The notes: generated by a model from the letters alone, not told the origin. DNA of 64,000 nucleotides from Phycisphaerales bacterium (GCA_030748575.1 JASMLR010000004.1:118101-182100); one strand, 5' to 3'. Positions 17,861-26,003 are shown, counted from the first letter of the stretch. Translations and numbers: made by a program.

Positions 17861-18829
17861 TCAGCCAGTTGGATCCACGGCGCGGTAGGCCTTGATGACG
17901 GCGCGTTCCCCTTGCTTTCCACCGCGGCTGTTGCCGTGCTCCATGCCGATGATGGCATCGCAGCCCTTCTCGTGCATGTGCTTGAAGACGTTGGCGTAGT
18001 TGATCTCGCCCGTCCCCGGTTCCTTGCGGCCGGGGTTGTCGCCCACCTGAAAGTAGGGGATGTGGTGCCACGCCGCGTTCATGTGGTCAATGAGATTCCC
18101 CTCGCTCGCCTGCTGGTGGTAGAGGTCCTGCAGGATCTTGCACGATGGCGAGTCGACGGCATCCATGATCTCGATGGACTGGGGGGTGTAGCGGAGAAAC
18201 AGGCCGTGGTGATCCCGCCAATTCAGAGGCTCACACACCATGACCAGGCCGTGTGGTTCCAGAACCTCAGCGGCCTGCTTGAGCGATTCGACAACGTTGG
18301 CCGTCTGCACGGCTTCAGGAATGCCATCGGCGACCTTGCCCGGCACCACCGTCATCCACGTGGCGCCGACTCGCCGGGCGATGTCGACTGAATCGCGGGC
18401 ATTCTGAACAAAGCGGTCGCGTTCGTCTGCCGTGCCCGTCGTCAGGCTGGGTCGCCAGGCGCCGTCCATGTTCATCACGAACACGCCCATACGCATGCCA
18501 TTGCGCTCCAATGCGCGAGCGATGCGGTTCTGCTCCTCAGCAGGCCGGCTCCGCATGCCGTTGTCTTCGATGGATCGAAACCCGACGTCCGCCATAAAGT
18601 CAATCTGCGACACCAGATCCTCGCCCGCATGATGCCGGAACATCCCGAAGTGGGGGGCGTAGTCCAGCGTGAAGGGACCTGATCGAACGTCGGATGACCG
18701 GGCGGGCTCCCGACCAGGCCCAAAGTGTGGCGGGAGCTCAAACGGACTGTCCTGCATGCCCAGCGCTGCAGTGGTCAAACCTGCGGCGCCGAGTCCGACG
18801 AAGGCCCTGCGATCAATGGGGTCAGACAT
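17861..18829 (-). CDS. TAT-exported hydroxypyruvate isomerase-like TIM barrel
   Basis: The 322-residue protein starts with a twin-arginine-like leader (DRRAFVGLGAAGLTTAALG). A sugar-isomerase TIM barrel of the AP endonuclease 2/hydroxypyruvate isomerase type follows, with conserved segments GATWMTVVPG, VMVCEPLN, ILQDLYHQQ and a late GMEHGNS. Acidic and histidine residues at the barrel mouth suit divalent-metal isomerisation or epimerisation of a keto- or aldo-sugar. It is the last gene of the minus-strand sugar operon and starts two bases after the upstream oxidoreductase stop, so they are probably co-translated. The exact substrate is unknown. Confidence 0.82.
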   Translation of the reverse strand: MSDPIDRRAFVGLGAAGLTTAALGMQDSPFELPPHFGPGREPARSSDVRSGPFTLDYAPHFGMFRHHAGEDLVSQIDFMADVGFRSIEDNGMRSRPAEEQNRIARALERNGMRMGVFVMNMDGAWRPSLTTGTADERDRFVQNARDSVDIARRVGATWMTVVPGKVADGIPEAVQTANVVESLKQAAEVLEPHGLVMVCEPLNWRDHHGLFLRYTPQSIEIMDAVDSPSCKILQDLYHQQASEGNLIDHMNAAWHHIPYFQVGDNPGRKEPGTGEINYANVFKHMHEKGCDAIIGMEHGNSRGGKQGERAVIKAYRAVDPTG

Positions 18830-18831
18830 GG

Positions 18832-20115
18832 TCACAGCGTCTCCATCCAGAGGGCATCGTGAGGATCCGTTCGGCCCGGTACGGGAATGGCCGGGGTCTG
18901 CATGCTGGTAAAGGCGTACTCGGGCGGTGTCATGTCCAGCGGCGACGCGAGCACCTCGTCCCATGTGAGTTCCCGGCCACTGTATGCGCTCATGCGGCCC
19001 ATGATGGCCGTGAGCGTTGACTCCGCGATTCGCCGCGCCTCATTGAGGTATGGGCCATCCCCGCGAATGCTTGCGTGCAAGTCGCGATGCTCCGCGACAT
19101 ACGGATTGGGGTTCTCGCCTTCAAAGGCCCAATTCCGGCCACCTTCGAATTTGGCGCGCCCGCTTGTGGTGACGGCCCGGCCTTCGGTTCCCTGAATGAC
19201 CTCTCCGACGCGTCCGCTGCTGCCGTCCGCCTGCCGGCACATGCTCATGGCGTGCACGCCGCCCGGGTATTCGTAGTCGACGGCGAAGTGGTCGAAACAG
19301 TGGCCGTACTCGGGTTGGGTTCTGCTCTGGCGGCCACCCATGCCGGTGCATTTGATCGGGTGGCTGCCCATCGCCCAGTTCACGGCGTCAAGATTGTGCA
19401 CATGCTGCTCGACAATGTGATCGCCACTGAGCCAGGTGAAGTACAGCCAGTTCCGCAGTTGCCACTCCATGTCGGACCAGCCGTCCTTGCGGCCACGGTT
19501 CCACAGTCCACCCTGGTTCCAATAGCACCGTGCGGCGACGACGTCCCCGATGTCCCCATCGCGGATGCGCCGCATGGCCTCCAGATAGCACGCCTCGTGC
19601 CGCCGCTGTGTCCCGGACACGATGGACAGTCCGCTGCGGTTTGCAAGGTCGCCAGCCGCGATGACGGTACGCACGCCTGCCGGGCAGACTGCAACGGGCT
19701 TCTCCATGAAGACGTGCTTGCCTGCGCCGATGGCGTCGGCGAGCATGGCCGGTCGGAAGTGGGGCGGCGTTGCCAGAATGACGACATCGACGTCGGGCCG
19801 GCTGCAGAGCGCGCGGCCGGCGTCCCATCCGACGTGGCAGGCGTCGTCGCCTACCCGCACACGCTCGCCCAGTTGCTCCAGATGTGAGCGGCATTGGGCG
19901 AGTCGGTCTGGAAAGACGTCGGCGAGCGCGGTGACTTCCACTTCGGGTGAGGCTGCCGCAGCATTGAAGAGCGCGCCGGTGCCGCGGCCACCGCAGCCGA
20001 CGAGCCCGACGCGGAGTCGGTCCTCGCCCGCAGCCCAGACGGACCGGGGGAGGGCGGACACGGCCGCTCCAGCCGCGATGGATGTGCCCAGAAACGATCG
20101 GCGATCCAGCGTCAT
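18832..20115 (-). CDS. TAT-exported Gfo/Idh/MocA family oxidoreductase (second copy)
   Basis: The 427-residue protein has a twin-arginine leader (LDRRSFLGTSIAAGAAVSALP). A Rossmann fold follows with the dinucleotide motif VGLVGCGGRGTGA, and then the Gfo/Idh catalytic-type EKPVAV segment. Conserved planctomycete blocks DMEWQLRNWLYFTWLSGDHI and IMGRMSAYSG match the upstream paralogue. It is likely an exported NAD(P)-dependent sugar oxidoreductase acting outside the cytoplasm. Its ATG overlaps the stop codon of the upstream paralogue as ATGA. The start was set to give the twin-arginine motif near the N-terminus. Confidence 0.9.
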   Translation of the reverse strand: MTLDRRSFLGTSIAAGAAVSALPRSVWAAGEDRLRVGLVGCGGRGTGALFNAAAASPEVEVTALADVFPDRLAQCRSHLEQLGERVRVGDDACHVGWDAGRALCSRPDVDVVILATPPHFRPAMLADAIGAGKHVFMEKPVAVCPAGVRTVIAAGDLANRSGLSIVSGTQRRHEACYLEAMRRIRDGDIGDVVAARCYWNQGGLWNRGRKDGWSDMEWQLRNWLYFTWLSGDHIVEQHVHNLDAVNWAMGSHPIKCTGMGGRQSRTQPEYGHCFDHFAVDYEYPGGVHAMSMCRQADGSSGRVGEVIQGTEGRAVTTSGRAKFEGGRNWAFEGENPNPYVAEHRDLHASIRGDGPYLNEARRIAESTLTAIMGRMSAYSGRELTWDEVLASPLDMTPPEYAFTSMQTPAIPVPGRTDPHDALWMETL

Positions 20116-21446
20116 ACGCTTGCCGTCTCCCGGGCGTTCCATGAAGCGACATGGCCCGGTACGGACACCGGCATGACCGGGAGGTCGCCTAGCGCATACG
20201 TCCGCGGGCCCATGCGGTCTTCGCTCTCCATGGCTTCATCCCATTCGACCGGCCTGCCGGAATAGGCGCTCATGCGGCCCATGATCGACATGAGCGTGCT
20301 CGTCATCATCTGGTCGATGTCGTCGATGCGATCTCGCTTGCCTCGGACGGCCTGAAAGAGTTCGTCATGCTCGACCTGGTACATGTTCGGATTCGGACCT
20401 TCGTAGGACCACGGGAACCGGCCCTTGATCTCCTGATTCGGTCCCCAGGAATTGACGTAACACGTTCCATGCGTTCCGATCAGATACTCAGTGTTGTCGT
20501 TCCAGCATCCGGGCATCTGTCGGCAATCGTGGAAGCACCGCGATCCGTCGTCGTACACGTACATCACTGAGAAGTGGTCGTAGACGTTGCCGGACTCGGG
20601 CGTCTCTCGCATCTGCCTGCCACCGAGCGCAATCGCCTTGGCCGGAGGGACGTCGTTCTTCGCCCAGTTGATCTTGTCGATCGCGTGGCAGGCCTGCTCG
20701 GCGATGTGGTCGCCGCTGAGCCAGTTGAAGTGCTGCCAGTTCCGCAGTTGCCACTCCATATCCGTCCAGCCCTCCTGCCGCGGCTTCGTGCCCAGAGGCG
20801 CCGTCAGATAGGTGGAGTGCACGCAGGTCACGTCGCCAATGGCGCCGTTGTGAATGCGCTCGTAGCAGGCCCGGTTGGGCAGGTTGTATCGCCAGCAGAA
20901 TCCACCCATGACGTTGAGGCCCTGAGCCCGGGCTGACTTGGCGTCCTCCAGAATAGACCGGACGCCCGCGCCGTCGACCGCCATCGGCTTCTCCATGAAG
21001 ACGTGCTTGCCGCCTGCCACTGCAGCCTTGAAGTGTTCGGGACGGAAGTGCGGTGGCGTGGTCAGAATGACGACGTCGACGTCGCTGTCGATCACCTTCT
21101 GGAAGGCATCGAAGCCGGTGAAGCGGCGGTCCTCCGGAACGGCGATCCGGTCGGCGAATTGCGTCTCAAGATGCCCCCGGCTGGTGTCTAGCCGGTCCGG
21201 AAATGCGTCTCCCATGGCGTGCAGGATGACGCCCGGGTCGGCGCGGAGCGCCTGGCTCGCCGCGCCTGTGCCTCGGCCGCCACAGCCGATGAGTCCGACG
21301 CGAATGGTCGGGTCATCCGCCGAAAGGCCGCCCGCCGGGTGGACCTTCTGTCCGGTCGAGCACCCCGCGGCGATGGCGCCGACCGTCAGGCCCGCACCCT
21401 GCACAAACGTGCGGCGGGTGACCGCGTCACTTGGCTGGTTCGTCAT
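20112..21446 (-). CDS. TAT-exported Gfo/Idh/MocA family oxidoreductase (first copy)
   Basis: The 444-residue protein has a twin-arginine leader (TRRTFVQGAGLTVGAIAAGC) ending in a Gly-Cys pair that could also be a lipoprotein site. The Rossmann motif VGLIGCGGRGTGA and EKPMAV segment define the Gfo/Idh/MocA family. Blocks DMEWQLRNWQHFNWLSGDHI and MSIMGRMSAYSGRPVEWDEA are shared with the next gene, so the two arose by duplication. It overlaps the FGE-like gene upstream by 20 bases and the next oxidoreductase by ATGA. A role in processing an exported or imported sugar is inferred from context. Confidence 0.9.
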   Translation of the reverse strand: MTNQPSDAVTRRTFVQGAGLTVGAIAAGCSTGQKVHPAGGLSADDPTIRVGLIGCGGRGTGAASQALRADPGVILHAMGDAFPDRLDTSRGHLETQFADRIAVPEDRRFTGFDAFQKVIDSDVDVVILTTPPHFRPEHFKAAVAGGKHVFMEKPMAVDGAGVRSILEDAKSARAQGLNVMGGFCWRYNLPNRACYERIHNGAIGDVTCVHSTYLTAPLGTKPRQEGWTDMEWQLRNWQHFNWLSGDHIAEQACHAIDKINWAKNDVPPAKAIALGGRQMRETPESGNVYDHFSVMYVYDDGSRCFHDCRQMPGCWNDNTEYLIGTHGTCYVNSWGPNQEIKGRFPWSYEGPNPNMYQVEHDELFQAVRGKRDRIDDIDQMMTSTLMSIMGRMSAYSGRPVEWDEAMESEDRMGPRTYALGDLPVMPVSVPGHVASWNARETASV

Positions 21447-22206
21447 TTGCCGTCTCCTCCTCTGCGGTCTTCCCGGGGGGCGCTTCGCACACGACGCGGA
21501 ATCCCGCGAAGGGAGCGTCGGCCAGCCACCAGACACTTTTGGGAATCTGGGGGTCGGTGTCATTCCATGCCGGCGTGGGCACCTTCTGCATGCTGCACCC
21601 CGGCCCGCCGTCCAGATAGCACCCGCCCATGAGCACCTGGGAACCGTCTGCGGCCCGGCACCACTCGGACACGTTGCCCCACAGGTCGTGCAGGCCGTTG
21701 GCGTCGGCCTGTCTGGTGCCGATGGCGTGCGTCCGCTTCTCCGCGTTGCCTGCGTGCCACGCGTGAGCGTCCAGCGAGTCCGGTGTGATGCCGGACGCTT
21801 CGCACAGGGCTGTCCACTCTGACACGGTTGGAAGCCGCCACACACGGCCGGTCTTGGATGTCAGCCACACGCAGAATGCCTCCGCCCCCCGTGGTGACAC
21901 GCTGAGCGCTGGAAAGCCGGCGTGGCCCCACCCGCGGTCCGCCATGAGGTACGGCTTGGTCGGTCGCGTCACGCCCTCGGTTGGCCCGGCATCTGCAGGG
22001 ACGTCGAGCCGATAGACCAGGGCGTCATACAGGTCCCAACTGATTTCGTCGCGAGACACCCAGGCCGGAGGGTCGGTCCCTGGCATGGGACGCATGTCAA
22101 TCGAGAGGGTGGTGCCTTCCACCGGTTGGGTGAATGGGGTTGCCGGCGACCCGTCGTTTGCGAGGGTTGCCATCGTGAGGGCCATCGTGTACACGAGCGT
22201 TGGCAT
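21427..22206 (-). CDS. Exported formylglycine-generating enzyme-like (SUMF1/FGE) domain protein
   Basis: The 259-residue protein has a signal-like N-terminus (MPTLVYTMALTMATLANDG). An FGE-sulfatase-modifying domain follows, with diagnostic blocks SVSPRGAEAFCVWL, RLPTVSEWTALCEASG, DLWGNVSEWC and a terminal FAGFRVVCEAP. Many such planctomycete proteins are secreted and may not be true sulfatase activators; no sulfatase gene is visible nearby. It heads the operon of two oxidoreductases and an isomerase. The start is uncertain: ATG 22206 is used, and ATG 22218 would add four residues. Confidence 0.8.
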   Translation of the reverse strand: MPTLVYTMALTMATLANDGSPATPFTQPVEGTTLSIDMRPMPGTDPPAWVSRDEISWDLYDALVYRLDVPADAGPTEGVTRPTKPYLMADRGWGHAGFPALSVSPRGAEAFCVWLTSKTGRVWRLPTVSEWTALCEASGITPDSLDAHAWHAGNAEKRTHAIGTRQADANGLHDLWGNVSEWCRAADGSQVLMGGCYLDGGPGCSMQKVPTPAWNDTDPQIPKSVWWLADAPFAGFRVVCEAPPGKTAEEETANDEPAK

Positions 22207-23119
22207 GGTGCGATCCATACTACTGCTGATTCTGACCCTCCTCGCCGGGTGTTCGAGCGACCTGCGGCCGTTTGAGTATGGGTGCATTCGTATGGGCACG
22301 CGGGCTCGAGTCGTGGTCTATGCGTCGGATGCCGCCCGCGCCGAGGCCGCCGTGGCGGCGGCGTGGGCCCGTATGGCCGAGGTTGAAGCGGTCCTGAGCG
22401 ACTGGCAGGAGGACGGCCCCGTGGCGAGGCTGCGGGACGCGGCGCCGGGCACGTGGGTGGAGGTTGACCCCATGCTCGATGAAGCCCTGGGACTGGCTCA
22501 GGCGGTCGCGACCGCTACGGGCGGGGCCTTCGATCCGGCGTGCGGGCGGATGACGGCGGCCTGGCGGGAGGCGCGTCGCGACGGCGGGTTTCCTGCGGAC
22601 TGGGCCGCGTGGACCACGCAGCACGGCCCAGGCGCCAGTCGCCTCACAAGACGCCCGGGCGCGATTCGCTTCGACACGCCGGTGCCGTGGCTGGACTTCG
22701 GAGGCATCGGGAAGGGCTATGCGGCAGATCAGGCGCTGGCGACGCTCCGCGGCCATGGACTGGCCGCTGCCATGGTCGAGATCGGAGGCGAACTGGCCCT
22801 CGGGGACCCGCCGCCGGGCGGGCGGGGGTGGCGGGTTACAGGGGCCGCAGCGGCGGGCGGCGGCGATTCGGGGATGGTGCTGTCAAGGTGCGGCGTGGCA
22901 ACTTCTGGAGGCGGCGCGCAGTCGCTCACGTCCCGCGGCCAGATCGCTTCACACGTGATGGACCCTCGGACGGGCCGATGGTTGGGGCGGCATGATGACA
23001 TCACGGTGGTGGCGCCTTCGGCCGCCGAGGCCGATGCGCTGGCGTCCGCCGGGTGCGTGCTTGGCAGGGAGGCGCTGCAGCGGCGTGTACGGGCCAGGAC
23101 GGACGTCCGCGTGTATTGA
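22205..23119 (+). CDS. apbE: FAD:protein FMN transferase (ApbE-like lipoprotein)
   Basis: The 304-residue protein begins with a lipoprotein signal (MVRSILLLILTLLAGCSSD, lipobox LAGC). It carries ApbE motifs: RMGTRARVVVY, ATGGAFDPACG, DFGGIGKGYAADQA, and the C-terminal HVMDPRTGRW. ApbE enzymes attach FMN to threonine residues of flavoproteins such as Nqr and Rnf subunits outside the cytoplasmic membrane. No such partner is visible in the window. The start ATG shares the palindrome CATG with the start of the divergent FGE-like gene; an upstream in-frame GTG is an alternative. Confidence 0.92.
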   Translation: MVRSILLLILTLLAGCSSDLRPFEYGCIRMGTRARVVVYASDAARAEAAVAAAWARMAEVEAVLSDWQEDGPVARLRDAAPGTWVEVDPMLDEALGLAQAVATATGGAFDPACGRMTAAWREARRDGGFPADWAAWTTQHGPGASRLTRRPGAIRFDTPVPWLDFGGIGKGYAADQALATLRGHGLAAAMVEIGGELALGDPPPGGRGWRVTGAAAAGGGDSGMVLSRCGVATSGGGAQSLTSRGQIASHVMDPRTGRWLGRHDDITVVAPSAAEADALASAGCVLGREALQRRVRARTDVRVY

Positions 23120-23701
23120 TCGCCACGGGGAGCCGCGGGCATGCCGGACCTGTCACGGGGGTGCCACCGTGGCAGCAGGGCGGTTTGCCGCTCATGGCGG
23201 GGGGTGCGGCGGTCCTGCAACTCGGGCAGCGGCTCGTTGGGACCAGACGCAGAACATGCACCACGCAGTCCGCTTTGCGTGTGCGGTGCTTGTTGAGCCC
23301 ACCGGCGCGGACGTCTTGATGCGCTGAAAAAAGCGGCCGCACGCCTCATCAAACGGGCATATCGGCCGCTTTCGAAAACGAGGCGACGTTGCCCCGCGGT
23401 TGGGCACGGGGATTGTCATTGACTCCTTCGGCTCGCATGGGGCGGGCACACGGCCTCGCGGCCCGGGAGTTCAGCCATGACGCACCACACGCAATCCGAC
23501 GCGAAGACGGACACACAGGGCAACGCGGTGCGACGCACCGGAACACAGCCCACCCGACGGTTTGACGTTGTGACTGCACTCCCGGTCCAGGGCCATGCAA
23601 CGCAGCTCCCATGCACGCCATCTCAGGACGCCGATGTCTCTCCGCGACGGAGCGGGGACGTATCGGCTCCCTGCGGTCCTTCAACTTCAAGGAGCTCGAA
23701 A
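23120..23701. other. Long leader/intergenic region before hsp20 gene 1
   Basis: No supported gene is seen. Small frames with CxxC pairs exist on both strands around 23140-23320, but they lack ribosome-binding sites and family resemblance. At 23402-23416 the sequence GGGCACGGGGATTGT resembles a sigma-54 site, with GG and GT separated by ten bases instead of GG and GC; this is a weak match. Frame 23477-23701 is open and in phase with the hsp20 gene, but its composition is not protein-like and the hsp20 start at 23702 has its own AAGGAG. A short hairpin (TCTCCGC/GCGGGGA) lies around 23638-23664. Confidence 0.4.
23330..23372. terminator. Perfect 10-bp inverted repeat with wide loop
   Basis: AAAGCGGCCG at 23330-23339 pairs perfectly with CGGCCGCTTT at 23363-23372 across a 23-base loop. 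Reading the minus strand, the hairpin is followed by six Ts; reading the plus strand, only three Ts follow. It lies about 210 bases after apbE and 330 bases before hsp20 gene 1. It may be a terminator or a regulatory hairpin. Confidence 0.5.
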
Positions 23702-24649
23702 ATGACCATCAAGATCCAAGTCAAAGACACCCGTGGTTGCACCTCCACCTTCGCGGATCGCAACCGAAACGCCACCTGCAACACCATGCCCTTCGGCTTC
23801 GCAGCCGAGAACACGACGCCCGCCATGGGCTTCGGTGTGACGCCCGTCCAAGGCGGCATGAGCCAGTACGGCCTGAACATGCCGGTCGAGGGCTTCGCTC
23901 CCGTTCCCAACGCACCCTTCATGGGCAGCCCGATGACCAGCCTTGCAGGCCTCCACGGCGCCGGCCTCGGCTGCCAGCCGACGCAGGCCATCGTCAACCG
24001 CATCGCGGCCATCGACCCCTCGCTTGCACAGTTCGCCATGCAACTGGCCACCACCGACCCGATGTTCCTGGCCACGCTCGGCAAGGTCGCGGGCGGATGC
24101 GCCTGGACAGCAGCCAGGCTGGTGAAGATCGCCACCATCGATCTGCAACTGGCCAGGTCCCTGGCCACGCTCGCCACGGTGAACCCGCATCAGGCGCTCG
24201 CGATTGCCAGCGTCGCGACGATCAACCCCCTGCTCGCCAAGCAGCAGATCGCCAACAGCGGCATGTCGCTCGGCCCGATCGCAGCCGGAATGACCAACGG
24301 CAACGGCGGACAGATCCCGGTCGACATCTATGACGACGGCACCGCCTACGTCATCGAAGCAGACGTCCCTGGCGTCTCCATCGACGACGTCGACCTGTCC
24401 GTGACCAACGGACGGCTCGTGATCGAGACTCTGGCCAGCCGATCTGCCGGTGGCCGCACTGGTCTGCCAACGATCATTCGCGAGAAGGTCGGCCCCCGCG
24501 TGTTTCGCCGGGAGTTCACCATCGGAAACGACGTTGACGCGACGGACATCTCCGCTCGCATCGTCAATGGCGTGCTGACGATCGAGCTGCCCAAGAAGGC
24601 CGCGATGAACGGCCAGGCATTCAGCCGCGAAGGCAGCCTCGTCTACTGA
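23702..24649 (+). CDS. Hsp20/alpha-crystallin small heat-shock protein with unusual long N-terminal region
   Basis: The 315-residue protein starts at an ATG with AAGGAG nine bases upstream. Only the last 100 or so residues (about 205-305; IPVDIYDDGTAYVIEADVPG ... GVLTIELPKKA) form the alpha-crystallin domain of small heat-shock chaperones. The first 95 residues are rich in Gly, Met, Pro and Asn. Residues of about 96-190 form an alpha-helical repeat built from units like RIAAIDPSLA, KIATIDLQLA and SVATINPLLA. Typical bacterial Hsp20 proteins are 140-170 residues, so the N-terminal region is about three times the normal size. The chaperone domain is expected to bind unfolding proteins; the role of the extension is unknown. 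Confidence 0.85.
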   Translation: MTIKIQVKDTRGCTSTFADRNRNATCNTMPFGFAAENTTPAMGFGVTPVQGGMSQYGLNMPVEGFAPVPNAPFMGSPMTSLAGLHGAGLGCQPTQAIVNRIAAIDPSLAQFAMQLATTDPMFLATLGKVAGGCAWTAARLVKIATIDLQLARSLATLATVNPHQALAIASVATINPLLAKQQIANSGMSLGPIAAGMTNGNGGQIPVDIYDDGTAYVIEADVPGVSIDDVDLSVTNGRLVIETLASRSAGGRTGLPTIIREKVGPRVFRREFTIGNDVDATDISARIVNGVLTIELPKKAAMNGQAFSREGSLVY

Positions 24650-24680
24650 TCCACGCGTTTGGCTCCTCCTTCCATCGGCG

Positions 24681-24703
24681 ACGCCGGCGTTTCACGCCGG
24701 CGT
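24681..24703 (+). terminator. Hairpin terminator after hsp20 gene 1
   Basis: ACGCCGGCG pairs perfectly with CGCCGGCGT around a five-base loop (TTTCA), beginning 31 bases after the stop codon. A moderately T-rich tail (TGCTGTTT) follows. This separates hsp20 gene 1 from the next two hsp20 genes. Confidence 0.7.
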
Positions 24704-24839
24704 TGCTGTTTCCGGGGGATGCCGGTGGAGGGGGCGGTGGCACCTTGTCATGGTGGCAGGCGATTGCCGGGCTGGCAGATCACACTTCCTGGGATCCCTC
24801 CACTGGCCGCGGAAAATGCTGTGGCCGCCGATCGGCCGC

Positions 24840-24855
24840 TGGCACGCCGCTTGCC
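24840..24855 (+). promoter_or_regulatory. Sigma-54 (RpoN) promoter, near-consensus
   Basis: TGGCACG-CCGC-TTGCC matches the -24/-12 consensus TGGCACGNNNNTTGCW at every conserved position except the last. The GG and GC dinucleotides are separated by exactly ten bases. Transcription would start near 24866 and give a leader of about 87 bases to hsp20 gene 2. No enhancer-binding activator gene is visible in the window. Confidence 0.7.
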
Positions 24856-24858
24856 ATA

Positions 24859-24895
24859 GTCAGAGTGAAGCCGGCAGTGTGCCGGCGAGACTGAC
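24859..24895 (+). promoter_or_regulatory. Leader hairpin upstream of hsp20 gene 2
   Basis: GCCGGC (24870-24875) and GCCGGC (24881-24886) form a perfect six-base stem with an AGTGT loop. An outer GTCAG/CTGAC pair flanks it. It lies right at or just after the predicted start of transcription. It could stabilise the mRNA or act as a temperature-sensitive leader; neither is shown by the sequence. Confidence 0.4.
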
Positions 24896-24952
24896 GACCT
24901 CCGGATCGCCCCCCCGGGGCAGAGACCCGGATCAACCAAGTGGAGAACTGCC

Positions 24953-25414
24953 ATGAACACACGCACGATTCTCGCACCAGCGAACTACGCCATCGATTCC
25001 ATTCGTCACGAACTGGACCGCATCTACGACCACATGGCCGTGCCCGGCCTCGCATCCCGCTGGCCCGGTCGCATGCTCAACACGCTCCGACCGCACCCGG
25101 CATTCAACCTCCTTGAGGACGATGACAATCTCTTCATCGAGGCCGAGATGCCAGGCGTCTCCCCGGACGCACTCGAGGTCAACGCCACGGACCACAGCAT
25201 CACGGTGGCCGGAACCCGGACGCTTGACGCCCCGACGGATGGCATCAGCATTCGCCGCGAGCGTTCCAATGTCCGCTTTGAGCGTACGGTCAGCCTTCCG
25301 GTCGCCGTCGAGCCGGATGGCATCGAGGCATCCCTCGTTGGAGGCGTCCTCACCGTGACCCTGCCGAAGGTCCGCCCGGCTCGCACCCGTCGCATCAACG
25401 TTCGCGAGTCCTGA
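24953..25414 (+). CDS. Hsp20/alpha-crystallin small heat-shock protein
   Basis: The 153-residue protein has normal Hsp20 size and layout: a short N-terminal arm, an alpha-crystallin domain (HPAFNLLEDDDNLFIEAEMPG ... through GVLTVTLPKVRP) and a short C-terminal tail. It would act as an ATP-independent holdase in the cytoplasm. GGAG lies about eight bases before the start. It is the first gene behind the sigma-54 promoter and is followed after 45 bases by a third Hsp20 gene, so the two are probably one transcript. Confidence 0.93.
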   Translation: MNTRTILAPANYAIDSIRHELDRIYDHMAVPGLASRWPGRMLNTLRPHPAFNLLEDDDNLFIEAEMPGVSPDALEVNATDHSITVAGTRTLDAPTDGISIRRERSNVRFERTVSLPVAVEPDGIEASLVGGVLTVTLPKVRPARTRRINVRES

Positions 25415-25459
25415 GTGACTGGAAGCACCCCCTCAACCACCACCGAAAGGACCAGACCC

Positions 25460-25861
25460 ATGACCACTGAAACCAACAACACGAACGTCTCGGAGATCAC
25501 GACCGAGCCCATCGCCACGGCCAAACGACCGCAGAACTACCGCGCTCCCGTCGATGTCTATGAGACGGAAGCCGAGTTCCGCGTCCTCGCGGACATGCCG
25601 GGCGCCCGTTCCGAAACCATCGAGATTTCGGTCGAGGACAACATGCTCACCATCACCGCTGAAGTCGCTGACCGCTATGGCGACCTCGGGGAAATGCGTT
25701 TCCAGGAGTACGGCGTAGGCGACTTCCATCGATCGTTCAGAATCGGCGACGGCGTGGACGCAGATGCCATCTCCGCGGTGTATCGCGACGGTGTGCTTGA
25801 AGTGACGCTGCCCAAGGCCGCGGCCGTCAAGTCGCGGCGAATCGACATCAAGACGGACTGA
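25460..25861 (+). CDS. Hsp20/alpha-crystallin small heat-shock protein
   Basis: The 133-residue protein has an alpha-crystallin domain (RAPVDVYETEAEFRVLADMPG ... GVLEVTLPKAAAVKSRRIDI). I chose ATG 25460, preceded by AAAGGA, over the upstream in-frame GTG at 25415. It is distinct in sequence from the gene just upstream, and the pair resembles the two-class IbpA/IbpB-like arrangement in which different small heat-shock proteins co-assemble. Confidence 0.92.
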   Translation: MTTETNNTNVSEITTEPIATAKRPQNYRAPVDVYETEAEFRVLADMPGARSETIEISVEDNMLTITAEVADRYGDLGEMRFQEYGVGDFHRSFRIGDGVDADAISAVYRDGVLEVTLPKAAAVKSRRIDIKTD

Positions 25862-25928
25862 CTTTGGCTCGGGGCCGCCTACGCGGCGCGTGAGCCAGCA
25901 GGTCCAGCCCTTCACCCAATCATTCGGT

Positions 25929-25962
25929 CGCACGGGATTCGGCGCAAGCCGGGTCCCGTGCG
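25929..25962 (+). terminator. Strong hairpin between the hsp20 pair and hdeD
   Basis: CGCACGGGA pairs with TCCCGTGCG, and an inner CGGC/GCCG stem is closed by a GCAA tetraloop. This gives 13 paired bases with one two-by-two internal loop. TTT follows within a few bases. It can end the hsp20 transcript or act in the hdeD leader, since hdeD starts about 40 bases later. A second weaker GC-rich hairpin lies at 25866-25896. Confidence 0.55.
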
Positions 25963-26003
25963 GCCGTTTCGATCGGTAGCATGCCCGCCGAAAGGACACG
26001 ACC

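Noticed and set aside
23001..23342. Small frames with CxxC and CCHGG clusters near the apbE 3' end, possible zinc protein
   Set aside because: The cysteines occur in overlapping frames of both strands in GC-rich DNA, no ribosome-binding site is present, and part overlaps apbE.
23477..23701. Extended N-terminus for Hsp20 gene 1 from the in-frame ATG at 23477
   Set aside because: The extra 75 residues are compositionally unlike the rest, while the ATG at 23702 has a good AAGGAG at proper distance.
24750..24775. Second sigma-54-like site (TGGCAGGCGATTGC)
   Set aside because: The GG and GC pairs are nine bases apart instead of ten, which sigma-54 does not tolerate well; the site at 24840 fits far better.
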